Source: Methylocystis sp.
GTDB taxonomy: Bacteria > Pseudomonadota > Alphaproteobacteria > Rhizobiales > Beijerinckiaceae
Length of the DNA stretch: 64,000 nucleotides
NCBI GenBank assembly: GCA_020252485.1
Contig: JADCCX010000012.1
Span: 62,001-126,000 of the forward strand
Direction: 5' to 3'
Shown here: in pieces, positions 63,309-64,000 of the stretch
Layout of the letters: every line of letters begins with the position of its first letter
Numbering within the stretch: position 1 is the first letter of the stretch
Position numbers and translations under genes: made by a program
The notes under the pieces: generated by a model
What the model was told of the DNA's origin: nothing
The model's input: the letters and a program-made list of their open reading frames with translations, nothing else
Database searches by the model: none

Positions 63309-63330
63309 TTTAGTTTATATATGAACTAAA
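63309..63330. promoter_or_regulatory. 22-bp palindrome upstream of ETF-QO gene
   Basis: TTTAGTT (63309-63315) and AACTAAA (63324-63330) face each other across TATATATG, so 20 of 22 positions match a palindrome. It is AT-rich in GC-rich DNA, 15 bases before the gene start, and could be an operator for a TetR- or MarR-type regulator. It may also overlap the -10 region. Confidence 0.65.
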
Positions 63331-63345
63331 CGCTGGGGAAGACGG

Positions 63346-64000
63346 ATGGAACTGCCGGAACGCGAGGGGATGGATTACGACGTCGTGGTGGTCGGCGGCG
63401 GTCCTGCGGGACTGGCGACGGCGATCCGCCTCAAGCAGCTCGACCCCGAGGTCACCGTCGTGGTCGTCGAGAAAGGCTCGGAGATCGGCGCGCATATCCT
63501 GTCGGGCGCGGTCATCGATCCCTCCGGGCTTGATGCCCTGCTGCCGGAATGGCGCAGCGCCGCCGACCGGCCGCTCACCACGGAAGTGACAGAGGATCAG
63601 TTCCTGCTCTTGGGCCCCGCCGGCTCAGTGCGGCTGCCCAATATCCTGATGCCGAAGCTGATGAGCAACCACGGCAATTTCATCGGTTCGCTCGGCCAAG
63701 TGACCCGCTGGTTGGGCGCGCAGGCCGAGGCGCTGGGTGTAGAGATCTATCCAGGCTTCCCGGCGGCCGAAGTCCTCTACGGCGAGGATGGCGCGGTGAC
63801 GGGCATCGCCACCGGCGATGTCGGCATCTCGAAGGCGGGCGCGATGTCGGACCGCTACACGCGCGGCATGGAACTCCGCGGCAAATACGTGATCTTCGCG
63901 GAAGGCGCGCGCGGCAGCCTCACCAAGCAACTGGTCAGGCGCTTCGCGCTTGATGCCGACAGGGACCCCCAGAAATACGGGATCGGCCTCAAGGAGCTTT
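63346..64000 (+). CDS. Electron transfer flavoprotein-ubiquinone oxidoreductase (partial)
   Basis: The first 218 codons of ETF-QO are present and the gene runs off the right edge. The FAD-binding GxGxxG motif is at VVVVGGGPAGLATAIRL, followed by EKGSEIGAHILSGAVIDP and LGPAGSVRLPNILMPKLMSN, all typical of this enzyme. It passes electrons from acyl-CoA dehydrogenases (via ETF) to ubiquinone. GGGGAAGACGG precedes the ATG. The iron-sulfur and ubiquinone parts are outside the window. Confidence 0.95.
   Translation, partial: MELPEREGMDYDVVVVGGGPAGLATAIRLKQLDPEVTVVVVEKGSEIGAHILSGAVIDPSGLDALLPEWRSAADRPLTTEVTEDQFLLLGPAGSVRLPNILMPKLMSNHGNFIGSLGQVTRWLGAQAEALGVEIYPGFPAAEVLYGEDGAVTGIATGDVGISKAGAMSDRYTRGMELRGKYVIFAEGARGSLTKQLVRRFALDADRDPQKYGIGLKEL

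Overview
The window looks like chromosome of a GC-rich alphaproteobacterium of the order Hyphomicrobiales (Rhizobiales). Evidence is gene content: an Irr-type Fur regulator with a heme motif, cobaltochelatase CobS/CobT, a MatR-MatA-MatB malonate module, a hisD-UPF0262-phosphatase cluster, DUF1192 and DUF6111 proteins, a CpdR-like receiver, a zinc-free type L36 protein, and TTAA-N7-TTAA (CtrA-type) sites next to division and cell-wall genes. No rRNA, tRNA or CRISPR array was seen.

Layout. 0-11 kb: a LuxR-family solo regulator, murA-hisD-UPF0262-phosphatase, a leftward group (RibA/URC1-like GTP cyclohydrolase, WD40 protein, small CxDPxCP protein), a TadD-like lipoprotein, a SleB hydrolase and an SRAP protein. 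10.6-18.1 kb: a leftward MoxR-type operon (AAA+ ATPase, DUF58, two large membrane proteins, a 215-residue protein with a CxxC). 18.3-21.4 kb: DUF1285-NUDIX-DUF6111-cca. 21.4-26.4 kb: cpdR-like and hpt, then a zinc-ribbon protein divergent from ftsE-ftsX-ydcF-plsC. 26.4-31.2 kb: malonate module matB-matA / matR plus a Bug-type binding protein. 31-48 kb: mostly core genes (gloB, L,D-transpeptidase, PBP1A, dnaG, irr, fmt-truA, transporters, rpmJ, an outer-membrane barrel) with a brnT-brnA toxin-antitoxin pair. 48.1-49.0 kb: a universal stress protein behind a near-consensus FNR/FixK box.

49.0-56.5 kb is an accessory mosaic: GNAT, glutathione transferase, dinJ-yafQ, brnT-brnA, an MFS carrier, a nitrilase-family enzyme, a small secreted ORF, an acyltransferase and a broken IS5-type transposase. 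Copies of gene 3' ends (bolA three times, brnA twice, the GNAT gene twice) lie at or near module borders. This is the strongest unexplained pattern here. 56.5-64 kb returns to core genes: bolA, a J-domain protein, cobS and cobT separated by a Phd/PIN toxin-antitoxin module, a phytase-like esterase, an unusual uracil-DNA glycosylase, and the start of ETF-ubiquinone oxidoreductase behind a long palindrome.

Functional links: matA and matB probably convert malonate to malonyl-CoA and acetyl-CoA under MatR control. cobS and cobT supply two subunits of aerobic cobaltochelatase; cobN is outside the window. ftsEX, PBP1A, dnaG, MurA, SleB and the L,D-transpeptidase concern division, replication and wall growth, and two of these loci carry CtrA-type sites. 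All calls come from reading the sequence; no database search was run.
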